This document shows, piece by piece, positions 53,689-64,000 of a DNA stretch of 64,000 nucleotides. The stretch covers positions 3,720,001 through 3,784,000 of the forward strand of contig OY751490.1 of assembly GCA_963565915.1 (NCBI GenBank). The letters run 5' to 3'. The position numbers were made by a program, and so were the translations under genes. A model generated the notes under the pieces. The model did not search any database. It saw only the letters and a program-made list of their open reading frames with translations, and was not told the DNA's origin. This stretch comes from Entoloma clypeatum. Taxonomy: Eukaryota; Basidiomycota; Agaricomycetes; Agaricales; Entolomataceae. Position 1 is the stretch's first letter; the number at the start of each line of letters is the position of its first letter.

Positions 53689-56600
53689 CAGGACGCGGCC
53701 GGTAATCATGATGTTACCTCGGAGCGCTTCGAGAACATTAATTGCAATGAGGTGCGGGCTGATTGGGCCATTGCTTTCCGAATCTCATCGGAACGGTTGA
53801 TTGCTCAACAGGTGATCCATAGCTCTCTGAATGAGCTTGCGGATGTGAGTGCGAACTCATTTTCGAAGCGTTATCCATTCATAACAGTTGTAGAACGGTC
53901 AGAAGATTGAGCTCGGGGCATTGGTCTCCGATATTGATAAGGTATGCGCTTGATATTGACGCTTTTAGTACCATGTTGGTTTCTTAAATTTTCGTTCAAG
54001 GACAAAGCAAATGATTATCCGATCCAAGAAGCCGAGGCCGAGATCTTTGGGACTAAGGTAAGGATCTCAACCCATGATGCGTCGGATGGGTCACTTGATG
54101 AGCATATCTAGCCTACTTTAGCCTTGAATGCGGTGACCACTGATGCTCGGAGCTTGGAAGCTTCTGTAACTACTATGCCGTTGGGCCATCCTGATCTTGC
54201 TCAGATGCTGAAAGACCTTGCATCTGCGTTCTACGAGCTGGGTAAAGAGAACTACAGTGCTCGCGATCTTAAGCTAGGCTTGATTTATATTGAAGGAGCT
54301 CGAGATGCTCTGCTTCTGAGGCATCCCGACCGCTTATCTTGTGAACGGCTCTTTACTGGCTTAGTTGTGGAGTGTTTCAAACTTGACAAGAACTTCTGCG
54401 AGATTGATACAGCTATTGTCTCGTATCAGAAAATTCTGTCTATGGCCAATCCAGATTCTATTGATCTTGGTACTCACCAGACCACTCTTGGAGATGCTTG
54501 TACTGCACGATACAAACAACTTGGTCAATTGTCTGATCTAGAGGCTGCATTGAGATACAACAAGGCAGCTCTGAGCAACACAACAGTTGATCATGCTAGT
54601 CTTGCAGCTTGTCAAAGAAAGCTGGCCTCTTCATATAATGATAACTACAGAAGATTTGGTCAGATTCAAGATTTGGAAGCAGCTTTGGACTATGGAAAGA
54701 CAGCTCTAAAAACAACTTCTACTTCGAATTCTTCTGAGCTTGGACATTGTCAAATAGTTCTGGGAGACATTTATAGTGACCTTTTCAAAAGACATGGAAA
54801 GATGGATGATCTGAAAACTGCTTTGGAATACAGAAAGTCTGCTATAGCAAACATCTCTGATCATCACTCAAAGCTTGAACTTGGATATTATCAAGCAGCT
54901 CTAGCAGCCTCATACAGTGATTATCACAGACGTCTAGGCAAATCAGAAGATCTTGAAGCTGCTATTGAATATAATCACAAAGCTTTGGAAAATACATTTT
55001 CAGATCATCCTGCTCTTGCAGATCGGTTATCAGCACTTTCAGTTTCATATACTGCAAAGTACAGAGAATTGGGACAGATAGATGATTTAGAAGCTGCACT
55101 GAAATATGATCTGGCAGCATTGAAAAATACACCTTCAAATCATCCAAGTCTATCATATTGCCAATCATCTCTAGCAGTGTCATATATTCACATGTATCAG
55201 AGATTTGGAAAATTGAGTGATATGGAAGCTGCAGTCAGCTATGCAAAGGCTGCTGTTAACAATACACCTTTGGACCATCCTGATCTTGCAGACAATCAGG
55301 CAACATTAGCAGTTGCATATACTGACAAGTATCGAAGATTGGGCAAGATTGAGGACTTGGAAGCCTCACTCAAGTACAGAAAGGCAGCTGTTGATAACAC
55401 ATTAACAGACAATCTTCGTTATGCATGGCATCTAGCAGCTTTGGCAATTACATATATGGATAGCTATAAAACATTGGGAAATGTTGATCATCTGGAATCT
55501 GCATTAAATTGTGACAAGGCTGCATTGAATAACACACCTTCAGATCATCCTGCTTATGTTGACAGACAAGCAGCACTAGCTGATTCATATACTACTATAT
55601 ATAAAAGACTTGGAAAACTGGAGGATTTGGAAGCTGCATTGAAGTATAACAAAGCTGTACTGGATGCTACATCCTTGGAGCATCCTGATATGGCTGATAG
55701 ACAAGCAGCTCTTGCAGAATCATATAGTCACTTATACAGAAGATTGGATAGACTGGAAGATTTAAAAGCTTCATTGAATCACAGAAAAAAAGCTCTGAAA
55801 CATACTTCTGAGGACCATCCTGATCTTGCATGCTATCAATCAGCTCTGGGATCTTCATACAGTGACATTTATACAAAATCAAAAAATCTTGATGATTTGG
55901 AAACTGCTTTGAAATATGATATAGAAGCACTCAACAACACACCTGAAGATCATCCTTTTATTTCAGGTTATCAAGCAGCCTTAGGAGTTACATACAATGA
56001 GAGATATGAAAGACTGAGAAACAGCAGTGATCTAGAGAATGCTTTGATATATCTGATAGCAGCATTGGATAATACATCCAAAGACCATCCTCGCTTTGCA
56101 GAATGGCAACTGCATCTTGCAAAGTGTTATCAAAACCATTGGAAAGATCTGAATAATATTGATGATCTGAAAGCTGTTCTACAGCACAAAAAAAGTGTTC
56201 TGGAACTTACACCTCTACACCATATTCAAAGGGCTCATCGATATGCAACACTAGCAAAGTCATATGGTGACTATTACTTTGAGACAAAAGATGCAGAAGA
56301 TTATGATGCATCAATCTGCTACTACAAGAATGCAATTGAAACTCCTGCTGCTCCACCTCCAATGATTTGGCTTAGTGCTATAGATATGGCAAATTTATGT
56401 GTTGCCAGCAAGAGAAATATTCCACAAGCTCTTGAAGCTTATCAAAAAGCTTTCAATATACTTCCAGAGTTGCTTTCAATTGCAGATCCACTATCAATCC
56501 GATATAATCATATTTTGAAGCATGATGTGGCTGGTATTATTAGTGCCGCTACTTCAATAGCATTATCATTAAACAGATCTGATCTTGCTGTCACATTTTT

Positions 56601-57985
56601 AGATCAGGGCCTTTCTATAACTCATCAACAATTGTCTAAACTGAGAGAACAGGATACAAACCTTGCTATACAATATCCAGACCAGGCCTCAAAGCTCAAA
56701 AATCTTTCCCTTGCATTGATGGATACAGAGCAATTGTTTGAATTGAAGAAAGAACTTTATTCACCATTCTTTTATCAAGATTCTGCTGTCAAAAGAAGTC
56801 AATTGATTGCTGAAATCAGAACATATGATGGCTTCCAAAACTTTTTGCTTCCAGCAACCTTTGAAGAACTTTCACAAGCAGCAAAGGATGGTCCAGTGAT
56901 CTTGCTTGATTGTGCATCTCAAGGAAGTAATGCAATAATCATTCTAGAGCCTGGAAAACCTGCTATATCTGTTGAACTCATTGTTACCTTGGAAAATGCT
57001 CATAAAAAGCTTCAGACTCTGAGATCTGCTCTGAAAAGTCATCAAATTGCTGCCAGAGATATCAGTAGATATGGAAGACCAGGAAAAATGTTTTCTGGAG
57101 ATGACTTGAAAGGAGTTTGTGATTGGCTTTGGAAGTTTGTTGTTCAACCAATATTTGCTGTTCTCCAGCAGGTTAGTACTAATTTTCTATGATTTGTTTC
57201 TAATATCTAACAGTTTTGTCTAGAATCACATTGTTGATGGAAGAATCTGGTGGTGCACATCTGGTCCTTTCAACTATCTTCCAATTCATGCAGCTGCACC
57301 AGTTGACAGCTTATATATTCAATCATATACTTCCACACTCTCAGGACTTATCAAAGCAAGAAAACAGATCTTTCCAAAAAATTGTGACAGTCTGACTCTT
57401 GTGGGTGTATCTGAGCTTCCTGATCAACCTTTGATGAAATTATCATTTATTCACAAAGAGCTTGATATTATTCAATCTGCTGTACAAGGCTGTAATATCA
57501 CTCAGATCCTGGACTCAGAGTCCACCATAAACAATGTTCTTGAAAAGATGGAACAAACATCCTGGTTGCATCTGGCATGTCATGGTCAGCAGGACCACAA
57601 TGACCCCTTGAAAAGTGGATTGCTTCTATATGATGGTCGACTGGAGCTGGAAAAACTTATTGCAGCAGATCTTTCTTCTGCCAAGTTTGTTTTCCTCTCT
57701 GCTTGCGAAACAGCCATGGGAGACACCAAATTGGTCAATGAAGCTATGCATCTCACTGGTGGATTTATCACAGCTGGATTTCAAGGAGCTATTGGAACTT
57801 TGTGGAGCATGTCAGATTCCGCTGGACCAATTGTTGCAGAAACAGTGTACAAGAAAGTTTGTGAAAGAGGAAATGGACCAGAAGTGAAATTGGCAGCTGA
57901 AGGATTGCATCTTGCAATTCAGAAGTTGCGCAAGCAGCATGTTCCCTATCATCAATGGATGCCATTTGTTCACTTTGGGATTTGA
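53689..57985 (+). CDS. TPR-CHAT protein: about 14 tandem 46-residue repeats plus CHAT protease-like domain
   Basis: Supported exons, all in phase: 53689-53844, 53903-53941, 54001-54057, 54112-57171 and 57224-57985, giving at least 1,357 codons; the true start is upstream. Residues ~210-825 are ~14 tandem TPR-like repeats of 46 residues (consensus DLEAALKYxKAALxNTPxDHP followed by LAxSYxxxYxxLG). The C-terminal exon is a CHAT domain (caspase-fold peptidase clan): catalytic His in WLHLACHGQ (~1223), Cys in FLSACET (~1265), then the GFxGAIGTLWSM motif. Both catalytic residues are present, so it may be an active protease. Bacterial relatives of this architecture (TPR-CHAT of type III-E CRISPR systems) are activated proteases, and fungal ones are numerous and suspected in immunity or cell death. 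The gene is AT-richer than its neighbours. No NACHT or other STAND domain is visible. Confidence 0.85.
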
Positions 57986-58199
57986 TGCATCAAAGTTTCA
58001 GAAGATCCAAGAACAAGGAAATGTAAGCTAGTACTATGATGCTTGTAAATAGTCTTAGTTTGATACATGTGTAAATTTCTGAGATAAAATATATCCAGTC
58101 AAAGAATAGTATTGACAACATAAGCAATTGGCTATTATAAAAGTGTGATAAACATAAAAAGGCATGCTTCTCTTCTCTTAACCACCATCATCAACTTTA
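57986..58199 (+). other. 3' flank of the TPR-CHAT gene
   Basis: AT-rich, with AATATA and TATAAAA-like signals but no gene; probably 3' UTR. Confidence 0.4.
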
Positions 58200-60333
58200 A
58201 ATGCCCTCGCTTTTGGTTGATTTTGCTGGCTAGTATACATACCAATGGATTCCTTTGAAGCCCCTAGCACTCCCACTGGTTGAGCCTCCCCCCTCCCCCC
58301 CCCCCACTCCCAAATCCACTCACATCGAATGTGATCGCACCATGTGTGCACCTCTACAAAACAATGAACCAACATCCCCATCTATTCCTAGTGACTTGAC
58401 TGACTCCTCTCTGTGCCTTCTCAAGCACAAAGATATGTTTTCTGCTTTCAGAAAAGCTAAAATTCCTTCCCCACCTCCTCCAACCTCCTCTGAGATTGTC
58501 CTGGGGGATGATGGAGTGGAACTGACCCCAGAGGTCCAAGACCCCTGGCAACATGAGGCTTTCATGCAGGAAGCACATGTTGAGGCTGTGGCACAGAACA
58601 ATGACATCATCATGCCCATGGATCCCATGGGGCACGGTGAGCCTTATTTCAGGCTAGCCGAGCTGATAACTCCTTTCACCAACATCAATTTGGTCCTGGC
58701 CAATATTGGTTCAGGGACAGGTTTTGGACAATCAATCCCTTGTGATCAACTTCAACCTCAATGAGGAGGCAAATATATTGAACATTGTCAACTCATTAAA
58801 CACGATCAGTGAAGCTATCGACTTTGGCCTTAGCCAAGGTTATCATATCCAGAAACCAAGCTTCTAAGCTTTCTTTCACTGTTGTCACTCTCACCCAGCA
58901 TTTAGTTGCTAGGAGCATCCTTAGTTTCATGGCCGACAAAGAGGTGGGCATTACAGACAAACTCGCTGCATTGGTTGGCTTTCTTGCATGCGACCTCCAT
59001 CATTTAGGGCACATCAACTTCCTTCCTCTCAGGGGTCTACCCCTGAGATGGAAATTAAGCAGGGCACCTCCCAGGGGTTTATACCTGGCAACAGCATCCC
59101 GACGTGTTCAACAACAACAAATACACCACTCAAGGTTTTACACCTGCCCCTCCCCCTCCTCCTACCAGCTCGACTGACCATCTTAAATGTTGGGACGATC
59201 CTGAGTATATCGACATGATCCTTGCATTGCCGTCTCCTCCTCCTAAGGAGGTGACTCTTGCTGACCTGGACATACCCTCTCATGTTGATCCACCTGCTAT
59301 CAACATTGTCACTCCTGCTGCAGCTGCCAATTGTATTCCTGTTCCGGGTCAATACCAGGAAGCACAAGGTAAACCCAATCCTGGCAAATGATGCAAGGCT
59401 AAACAGCCCAAAGTCATCATTCCCAAACCATCCATCATCTCCTTGTTGCAACCAGATTGCGAGATGCCGATGGCATCACCACCCCATCTCCCCGCACCAA
59501 GTACAAACCAGGGACCAATCCCCACTGGGGCACTATCACATGAATGGCTACAAGCTATGCATGCTGCACCAGTTATCCCATATCACACATGTCCAAAGGC
59601 AGTCAAAACCTCCAGCTATGCTGAGAGGACCAAGGGTGGTGCATAGAAAGGTCCTATGGGTCCTCCCTCTGCTAAAACTGGAGGTCACTCAGGTGGCATG
59701 CAGAGGGACAATGCCCCAAGAAACCCTGCTTCCAAGGCTGTTTCAGCCCAGAACCCATCAGTGGCCACGACATTGCCTGCCTCCACACCACCCCAAAAGA
59801 AGAAGAAGAGTTCAACTTTCCATGGAGACAACAGGCACAAAGTCATAGTCTGCTCTACAGACTGGTCTTTGCTTAAGAAACCCACTGAGGTTCATGCTGT
59901 GGCCACTAAAGCTCTGCAGTCAATGAACTCCACCATCAGCCTCAAGCACCCGTACCTGTGTTCAGAAGGCCTGTAATTGACATCCCATGGATGCAGACGC
60001 ACTGTCGTCACCCCTGAAGAAATTGGCGCTATACAAAGGGCCATTTCACCACTAGCAAAAGACGGCACATTAGTGCACATTGTCCTATCCATGTCCAAGT
60101 CTTTTCTTAAGATTATGGATGTACCCAAGATCTGTGGTGGCGAAGCCATCACACCCAAAAATATACAAGAGCAGATCATGATCCATGCGAAAAACACATG
60201 TGCCATGCCCATCTCCGTCACCTCCACCCCACACATCGTTTCTCACTCTAAGACAAGTGATTTGTGCATAGCCTACTTTGACATATGGGACTCTAAATTG
60301 GGTCTTATGTTGAATCAACTCACTAAGACATAG
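58200..60333 (+). pseudogene. Decayed ORF1-like region of a retroelement
   Basis: A chain of plus-strand frames, each interrupted: 58255-58764, ~58755-58850, 59104-59391, 59656-59976 and 59977-60333. The start is Pro-rich and acidic. The end contains HKVIVCSTDWSLLKKPTEVH, LSMSKSFLKIMDVP, ITPKNIQEQI and IAYFDIWDSKLGLMLNQL. This order recalls the nucleic-acid-binding ORF1 found next to reverse transcriptases in agaricomycete non-LTR elements. No reverse transcriptase or zinc knuckle follows, so it would be truncated. Assignment is from memory of the family and tentative. Confidence 0.35.
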
Positions 60334-60364
60334 TGTTTTGAAGTCACATTAAGTCAAATTAATG

Positions 60365-60565
60365 ACCTCAAAACTCAATAACCTAACTTGACTGGGTTAA
60401 GAAATTTTACTAGAAGTCCTTAACCTTAACTTAACTTCTATTAACCAGTTAAATTTTGAGACAAGCAGCTGAAGTATGGTTAAAACTGGTCTTAACCAGT
60501 TATTATAGGTTCTTTGGCAAAATTAACCAGTTAAATTTATTAACTCAGTTAATCTAACTCATGCT
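60365..60565. repeat. AT-rich cluster of TTAACC/GGTTAA motifs
   Basis: At least a dozen copies of TTAAC or GTTAA in 200 bp, including palindromic TTAACCAGTTAA at 60443 and 60524 and near-palindromes between. It may be the subterminal region of the neighbouring hAT remnant, where transposase-binding repeats are expected. This is inference. Confidence 0.4.
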
Positions 60566-60660
60566 CGAAAAGATGCAATGAGATCATATACAATTATCAA
60601 ACCAAAACCTAAGATCATAAATACAACATTATAAAACAAATGTGCTCATGATAATGTATT

Positions 60661-61371
60661 GAAAAGGTCAAAGCAGCCATGACATCACATCATCCCAATC
60701 TGCGGCATCCTCATCATTGCGTAGCAAAGACTCAAACTCACACATATTCACCTCGTCACAAGCTTCGAATTGAACCCAGCCAAGTCCACAATGGAATCCT
60801 TCCAAGCTGATCTCATGATCTGGAGTTCCTCGAAGTGGTCCGACCCCAAACGTGATCGACAGTCAGTCGCAACTTGCTTCCCTGCCGAAAATAAACATTC
60901 GCAGGGCACCGATGATGCCAGAACGGCAAGGACGTCGAGGGCAATGGAGCGGAACGTGGGGAAATCTTTGCTGTTGTCCTAAAAAGTCCACGTCACTGCA
61001 CGAACATCAAATAGTTGATAGAGTACATACCTGCCACCATTCAATGATATCAGTATGCCGGTCGACTCCAGGAAATGGCATAGCTTCGAGGTATCTCCGC
61101 ATCTCGGCCCTCCATCCTCCGTTGAAAGGTGAACAACTCTTGAGAAGGCTTTGACGATGAGTATCATAGCTGTCGGGTGGTCGGAATGGAGCCAGTTTCT
61201 TCGTGTGAGCAGCGGCATGGAAAGCGGGAACAGGGACAGAAGAAGAGGAGGAACTCGCTACGGCAGCAGAGGCGCCAGCGGCAGGACATGACATGGTGGT
61301 GGAGGAGTGAGACGTGGCATGGGCCCTGTCCCAATATTCTTCCAGCTGATAATATATTAATAGGTCAGCCC
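60661..61371 (-). pseudogene. hAT transposase C-terminal remnant, cut by element 4
   Basis: Minus-strand frame from the LTR border at 61371 through MSCPAAGASAAV..., LLKSCSPF and DIIEWWQ, an intron (60979-61030), then DNSKDFPTFRSIALDVLAVL, ASSVPCECLFSAGKQV and RSRLGSDHFEELQIM. This is the hAT dimerisation domain (hATC). A frameshift near 60775 precedes the last ~35 codons. The N-terminal and catalytic parts are missing because gypsy element 4 begins exactly where the frame stops. Confidence 0.75.
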
Positions 61372-61759
61372 TGTTATGCTTAACAAACCGTTCCAAGGTT
61401 CGGGCAGAGTATGCAGGAAGTGGAAAGGCGAAGAGCAAAGTGATTGCTAAATCTAAGGAATGTAGCTATGGTACATGGGGTTTATATAGTACTGGCTACG
61501 AGCAGTAGCGAGTGAGTCAGTAGCTGCGGAAGGCAGTGCGGATGAGTCAGTAACTGCGGAAAGGCAGTGCGAAGTGAGTCAGACGACTGCGGACTGAGTA
61601 ATCCCTACTACGGAGTGCGAGTCAGCGCGGGAGCGAAGTATACTAAAGGAGAATGGTAGAGTAAAGGTAAATGAATAAGCGGTCCGATGAGTCAAAGAAA
61701 TAACGAAGGTACAATGCATGGGAAAAGTGCGTAGCATACAAACTGGTAAGTCCGTAACA
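61372..61759 (-). repeat. 3' LTR of element 4
   Basis: 388 bp, bounded on the plus strand by TGTTATGC and CCGTAACA. Differs from the 370-bp and 402-bp LTRs mainly by indels in the CCGCAG-repeat part. Confidence 0.88.
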
Positions 61760-61793
61760 TGTTCCCCTCCTCAAGCTCTGTGTCCTCACAGAG

Positions 61794-62162
61794 TCATTGT
61801 CCCCATCCTCCGGCATCATCGTTGTTTGTCCAGGAGCCATTCTCCTTGAGGCTCCAATCGTCTATTAACTCTTCGTTGATGGCGACGGCGAGTTCAAGAC
61901 TCCGGACGGCTAGTCGGATGTGCCGGTTTTCAATGACCAGCGTACGGGTGTAGTTCCCGAGGATTTGTTTTTCTTCGGGGGTTGGTGTGACGGGGAGGTC
62001 GGATAAAGAATGGAGGCGGATGTGCATCTGTCGATGCAGGATGTCAGCGAGCGAGGCTTCTAGGGCGTGGATCTGGTCTCTCATGGAGAGGGCTTCACCC
62101 ATGAGGGCAGTGATGGCGGGGTTGGTTTCAGCGGATGTGGTGGTGACGGTGGCGGTGGACAT
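61794..62162 (-). CDS. Accessory ORF downstream of pol, element 4 (122 aa)
   Basis: Separate ORF between pol and the 3' LTR; its stop codon abuts the hairpin at 61776-61793. It has the same NPAITALMGEALSMRDQIHA, LEASLADILHRQMHIRLHSL and KQILGNYTRTLVIENRHIR blocks as in elements 1-3, predicted helical, with no recognised domain. Its conservation across diverged family members suggests it is used. Confidence 0.65.
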   Translation of the reverse strand: MSTATVTTTSAETNPAITALMGEALSMRDQIHALEASLADILHRQMHIRLHSLSDLPVTPTPEEKQILGNYTRTLVIENRHIRLAVRSLELAVAINEELIDDWSLKENGSWTNNDDAGGWGQ

Positions 62163-62285
62163 GGTGCGGAGGATGTTGGAGAGATAGAGGAAGAATGGGG
62201 TAGCTATATTGAAGACGGAGCGGAGAACTCGGTGTGTGGTTGACTGATGAGGTCGATACTGTCATGGGTTTTGAGAACTCGTCTT

Positions 62286-64000
62286 TTATTGTGGTCGAGA
62301 CGGGTTCTGCCGATGGAAATCACGGATCAAATCTTGAGCGTTCTGAACATTAGCTCGAGGTTCCCATGTGTTCTCTTCTGGGCCATATCCTTCCCACTGG
62401 ACGAGGTACTGGATCTTTCCGCGGAACTTTTGAGAGTCCAGGATCGTAGACACATGGTACTCTTCTCGTCCTTCGACGATGATCGGATCAGGGGCTGGTT
62501 TCCTTTTCTGGATGGCGTACTTCGGAGTTTCATATGGTGACAACAGGGTCTCGTTGAACACAGGGTGAATCATCTTCCAAGTCTTCGGAAGATCAAGAAG
62601 GTATGCGCTAGCTCCTTTCTTCTCTAGGACTTTGAATGGTCCATGTCGGAGTGCATCAAGTTTCTTTGAGGGTCGATCAGTCCTGATGTTAGTGCCTTCC
62701 AGCCACACCTTGTCTCCGATGCGGTAGTCCCGAGACGGACTTTGCCGTGTGTCAACTGTCTTCTTCATCTGATCCTGTGCTTGTTTCAGCGCAGCATTGG
62801 CTTCTTCTCGTGCCTGTTTGAGTTTTTTCAAGAAGTCGTTGGCAGCCGGATTGGTATCTTCTAACACGAGTTCTCCCTTCCACGGATGTAAACCGTAGTT
62901 GAGGTAGAATGGGGTGTGCTTCGTTGCCTGATGTTCTTTGTCATTGTACTGGAATTCTGCGATTGCGATCCATTCAGCCCAATCATCCTGTAGATGGTTG
63001 ACAAAGTTTCGTAAGAATGCTTCTGTTTCCTGATGCGATCGCTCGGCCTGTCCATCAGTCTGTGGGTGGTATGCGGTGGACAGGTTCCTCTTGATCCCTA
63101 ACATGCGGCAGAGTATCTCCATGAACTTCGCGGCGAACTGCGGTCCCCTATCGCTGATGATCTTCTTGGGGATCCCATGAAGCTTCCATATCTGATCCCG
63201 ATAGATCTTGGCTAATCCTTCAGCCGATAGTTCCACGGTTGTCGGAATGAGGTGAAGCATCTTTGAATGTCTATCCGTGATGACCAGAATTGCGTTTTTT
63301 CCATCAGATTCTGGTATCGGTCCCACGACGTCGATTCCTATGTCTTCCCATGGGTGACTTGGTGCTGCATGGGGATGTAGCGGAGCATGTCGCTTTTGTC
63401 GGTTAATCTTGTTGCGTTGACAAGTGTCGCAACCCTTCACGTACTTCTTCACATCATGCAGTATGGTAGGCCACCAGTAGGTGCGAGTGAGGAGTTCATG
63501 TGTCCGGTACTGTCCTGGATGTCCAGCCACTGGTGCATCATGTGATTCAAACATCAATTCTTGTCGTAATTGTGGATCTGGCGGGACATAGACTCGTTCG
63601 CCTGCATATGTGATGCCGTTTTCCTGTTGATACCAATGAGGATTCTTCTTTAGACCCTGGGCTACTTCTGTCTCCATGTGGTTTGAACCCTTGATGCGTG
63701 CAATCCACGGATTTTCGATGGTCGTGACGTTTCCAATTTTGATGGAATCAGATGTCTCACCCCCTTCAAAGAATTGTTCCTCCGTGAACATCTCCATTTG
63801 TACCACATCTTCTGATTCCAACCGTTTCAAGAATAGTCCCTCCTTGAGCATTTGGTCACTGTCCTGTGGTTCGAGTTCCGCTTCATACCAGGGTAAGCGT
63901 GACAGGATGTCCGCTTTCGCATTGGTCTTGCCGGGCACATGCCGTAACTCGAAGTCATAGTCTTGTAACTTCATTTTCCAGCGTCGCTGTCGTTGATTCA
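62286..64000 (-). CDS. pol: Pol of element 4 (RNase H end, integrase, chromodomain), partial
   Basis: Open from the window edge to the stop at 62286. From the edge: end of RNase H (ELRHVPGKTNAKADILSRLP), the HHCC zinc region (AGHPGQYRTHELLTRTYWWP ... GCDTCQRNK), the integrase core with D-D-E (IDVVGP, ISDRGPQF, RSHQETE), a GDKVWLE/GPFKVLEK C-terminal region and a chromodomain (YLVQWEGYGPEENTWEP). The chromodomain marks a chromovirus and is expected to steer integration towards marked chromatin. The stretch from the KQAQDQ codons to the stop is the part missing from elements 1 and 3. Confidence 0.9.
   Translation of the reverse strand, partial: NQRQRRWKMKLQDYDFELRHVPGKTNAKADILSRLPWYEAELEPQDSDQMLKEGLFLKRLESEDVVQMEMFTEEQFFEGGETSDSIKIGNVTTIENPWIARIKGSNHMETEVAQGLKKNPHWYQQENGITYAGERVYVPPDPQLRQELMFESHDAPVAGHPGQYRTHELLTRTYWWPTILHDVKKYVKGCDTCQRNKINRQKRHAPLHPHAAPSHPWEDIGIDVVGPIPESDGKNAILVITDRHSKMLHLIPTTVELSAEGLAKIYRDQIWKLHGIPKKIISDRGPQFAAKFMEILCRMLGIKRNLSTAYHPQTDGQAERSHQETEAFLRNFVNHLQDDWAEWIAIAEFQYNDKEHQATKHTPFYLNYGLHPWKGELVLEDTNPAANDFLKKLKQAREEANAALKQAQDQMKKTVDTRQSPSRDYRIGDKVWLEGTNIRTDRPSKKLDALRHGPFKVLEKKGASAYLLDLPKTWKMIHPVFNETLLSPYETPKYAIQKRKPAPDPIIVEGREEYHVSTILDSQKFRGKIQYLVQWEGYGPEENTWEPRANVQNAQDLIRDFHRQNPSRPQ

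Larger units (their letters stand above)
61372..64000 (-). mobile_element. Ty3/gypsy element 4 (partial, continues past the window)
   Basis: The 3' LTR at 61372-61759 (388 bp), polypurine tract, hairpin (61776-61793), accessory ORF and an intact pol 3' part. It is close to element 2 in pol but without its stop codons, so it may be the functional version of the family. Confidence 0.88.

Noticed and set aside
57200..57223. Alternative acceptor CAG at 57211-57213 for the last TPR-CHAT intron
   Set aside because: It would add 10 nt and shift the CHAT frame; TAG at 57221-57223 keeps it.
1..64000. tRNA or rRNA genes
   Set aside because: None recognised on either strand by eye; a covariance-model search was not possible.

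Overview
This window is fungal nuclear DNA, most likely from a mushroom-forming basidiomycete (Agaricomycetes). Genes carry many short introns (50-90 bp, GT..AG). The resident genes are typical fungal ones: an FG nucleoporin, an ICln homologue, an SH3 protein, GPI-anchored Cys-rich secreted proteins, an oil-body-associated-type protein and a TPR-CHAT protein. Between them lies a dense nest of Ty3/gypsy, Ty1/copia, hAT and mariner-like elements. The organism call is inference from family content and gene structure.

Layout. 1-6194 is a second copy of 8082-14283. It stops at a 200-N gap and carries many one-base indels near its gap end, so it is probably a redundant contig end rather than a biological duplication. 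6395-15329 holds three real genes: Nup159/Nup214-type nucleoporin (+), ICln (-, convergent with the nucleoporin) and an SH3 protein (+, divergent from ICln). 15695-24.2 kb is a degenerating tandem array of about 2.8-3.6 kb units. Each unit has, in minus-strand transcription order, an unrecognised segment (C), a 51-56 aa secreted six-cysteine peptide gene (B) and a GPI-anchored Cys-rich protein gene (A). A fourth unit fragment with an intact B gene lies at 50.1-51.8 kb, on the far side of the transposon block.

24.36-47.70 kb is the transposon block. A TA-flanked mariner-like derivative (about 1 kb once its insertions are discounted) was hit by two gypsy elements: element 1 (24868-30910, TSD ATCCC) and element 2 (31108-40881, TSD CTGTG). 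A copia element sits inside element 2. Element 3 (41661-47703, TSD CATGT) is an inverted near-twin of element 1, and element 4 runs off the right end of the window. The gypsy family has an 11-nt self-priming primer-binding site as in the Tf1/sushi group, a short ORF before gag, and an unrecognised ~122-codon ORF after pol. In elements 1 and 3 a shared deletion removed the integrase C-terminus and chromodomain and fused integrase in frame to that extra ORF.

47.7-64 kb holds a 220-bp MITE, a ~1 kb minisatellite of 20-bp units open in all three forward frames, an OBAP/DUF1264 gene (-), a TPR-CHAT protease-like gene (+, AT-richer than its neighbours), a decayed retroelement ORF1-like region, and a hAT transposase remnant cut by element 4. 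The most novel items are the hidden six-cysteine peptide family with its conserved promoter, the gypsy accessory ORF with its integrase fusion, and the TPR-CHAT protein.
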